Below, piece by piece: positions 14,111 to 14,688 of a DNA stretch of 14,688 nucleotides (positions within the stretch are counted from its first letter, which is position 1; every line of letters starts with the position of its first letter). The translations under genes were made by a program, and so were the position numbers. This stretch comes from Bacteroidota bacterium (GTDB lineage Bacteria; Bacteroidota; Bacteroidia; Bacteroidales; Lentimicrobiaceae). The notes beneath the pieces were generated by a model. The model ran no database searches. It was not told the DNA's origin and saw only the letters and a program-made list of their open reading frames with translations. The stretch lies in NCBI GenBank assembly GCA_023434665.1, contig JAEYSM010000008.1, positions 1-14,688 of the forward strand. The letters run 5' to 3'.

Positions 14111-14688
14111 ATGACCAGCAACAGAAAATCAATACTTTTCGCCCTTTCAGCCATACTTTTATGGAGTACCGTCGGCACTGCTTTTAAGATATCCCTGCGA
14201 CATCTTAATTATGCTCAGTTGTTGCTTTTTGCATCTTTTACTTCGATGATTTTCCTGCTGGGATTCATTTTGGTGAATGGTCAATTTAGACTGATACGGT
14301 CAACCACACGACAACAGTTAGGCTATTCGGCTCTATTGGGATTCCTTAATCCTTTCGCCTATTATTTGATCCTCTTTAAAGCGTATTCTTTACTGAAAGC
14401 ACAGGAGGCAGTGGCACTGAATTATATATGGCCAATGATGCTTGTTTTGTTATCCATTCCCATTTTAAAGCAAAAGATCAGATTAACGAGTGTAATCGCC
14501 TTATTGATAAGTTTTTCGGGAGCCATAATCATTGCTACACAAGGAAAGCCTTTTGCGCTTGATTTCAGCGAACCTCTTGGCACTGCATTAGCACTGAGCA
14601 GTGCGTTATTTTGGGCACTTTTCTGGCTCCTGAATATCAGAGACACCAGGGAAGAAACCCTTAAACTATTTATGAACTTCCTTTTTGG
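14111..14688 (+). CDS. EamA/DMT-superfamily membrane transporter (partial, 3' end outside window)
   Basis: From ATG 14111 the frame is open to the window end (192 full codons) and encodes a strongly hydrophobic protein. Six membrane segments can be seen at about residues 8-26, 34-55, 70-92, 98-118, 126-144 and 156-175. This fits the first of two EamA repeats (about five segments) plus the start of the second. Family features are the early AILLWSTVGTAFK segment, the NPFAYYLILFKAYSLLKA loop-helix and VALNYIWPMMLVLLS. Such proteins export or import small metabolites, often amino acids or their analogues, across the inner membrane. The substrate cannot be told from the sequence. It diverges from arcC, with 132 bp between the start codons, which may hint at shared control but proves nothing. 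The start is chosen because it lies just before the first membrane helix. Confidence 0.88.
   Translation, partial: MTSNRKSILFALSAILLWSTVGTAFKISLRHLNYAQLLLFASFTSMIFLLGFILVNGQFRLIRSTTRQQLGYSALLGFLNPFAYYLILFKAYSLLKAQEAVALNYIWPMMLVLLSIPILKQKIRLTSVIALLISFSGAIIIATQGKPFALDFSEPLGTALALSSALFWALFWLLNIRDTREETLKLFMNFLF

Noticed and set aside
14422..14646. 74-codon minus-strand frame inside the transporter gene
   Set aside because: Shadow of a frame with six clear membrane helices on the + strand.

Overview
The window looks like a chromosomal segment of a Bacteroidota bacterium, probably close to Bacteroidales. The evidence is: secreted proteins ending in type IX secretion (T9SS) sorting domains of both type A and type B, a GH92 mannosidase with a signal peptide, an AT-rich base composition, and candidate promoters of the Bacteroidota form (TTG at -33, TAnnTTTG at -7). 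No rRNA, tRNA, CRISPR array, intact transposon or phage gene was seen.

Layout. Positions 1-4922 are a run of secreted, surface-type proteins on the + strand: the tail of one T9SS type A cargo (1-123), a decayed stretch without an intact gene (124-980), a second type A cargo of 757 aa or more (981-3254), a terminator, and a 534-aa type B (gliding-motility-associated C-terminal) cargo with three Ig/PKD-like repeats (3318-4922). The decayed stretch holds the remains of an outer-membrane protein N-terminus and a hairpin-rich element just before the second cargo gene. The signal peptide of that gene lies upstream of its first in-frame ATG, and one missing A would explain this. A broken antisense piece of an XRE/HTH repressor abuts the type B gene (4922-5035).

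Positions 5193-7760 form a tight, overlapping + strand unit for nucleotide sugars: UDP-glucose 6-dehydrogenase (ugd), an RmlD-type dTDP-4-dehydrorhamnose reductase (rfbD), and a GxxExxY-family protein whose signature residues are substituted. The ugd promoter is flanked by two matching dyads that look like an operator pair. Positions 7836-11887 hold a phosphohexomutase followed 26 nt later by a secreted GH92 alpha-mannosidase, ending at a bidirectional terminator shared with the convergent operon.

Positions 11992-13978 are a minus-strand operon, carbamate kinase (arcC) then ornithine carbamoyltransferase (argF/arcB-like). Together they would interconvert citrulline plus phosphate with ornithine, CO2, ammonia and ATP; no arginine deiminase gene is visible. 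The arcC promoter matches the Bacteroidota consensus and carries a perfect 12-bp palindrome. Diverging from it is the start of an EamA/DMT-family membrane transporter (14111 to the window end), which may be translated from a leaderless mRNA.

Most of the window is ordinary housekeeping and surface-protein content. The points that deserve a second look are the decayed and rearranged segments (124-980, 4922-5035), the paired dyads at ugd, and the degenerate GxxExxY protein. I found no complete new defence or mobile system.
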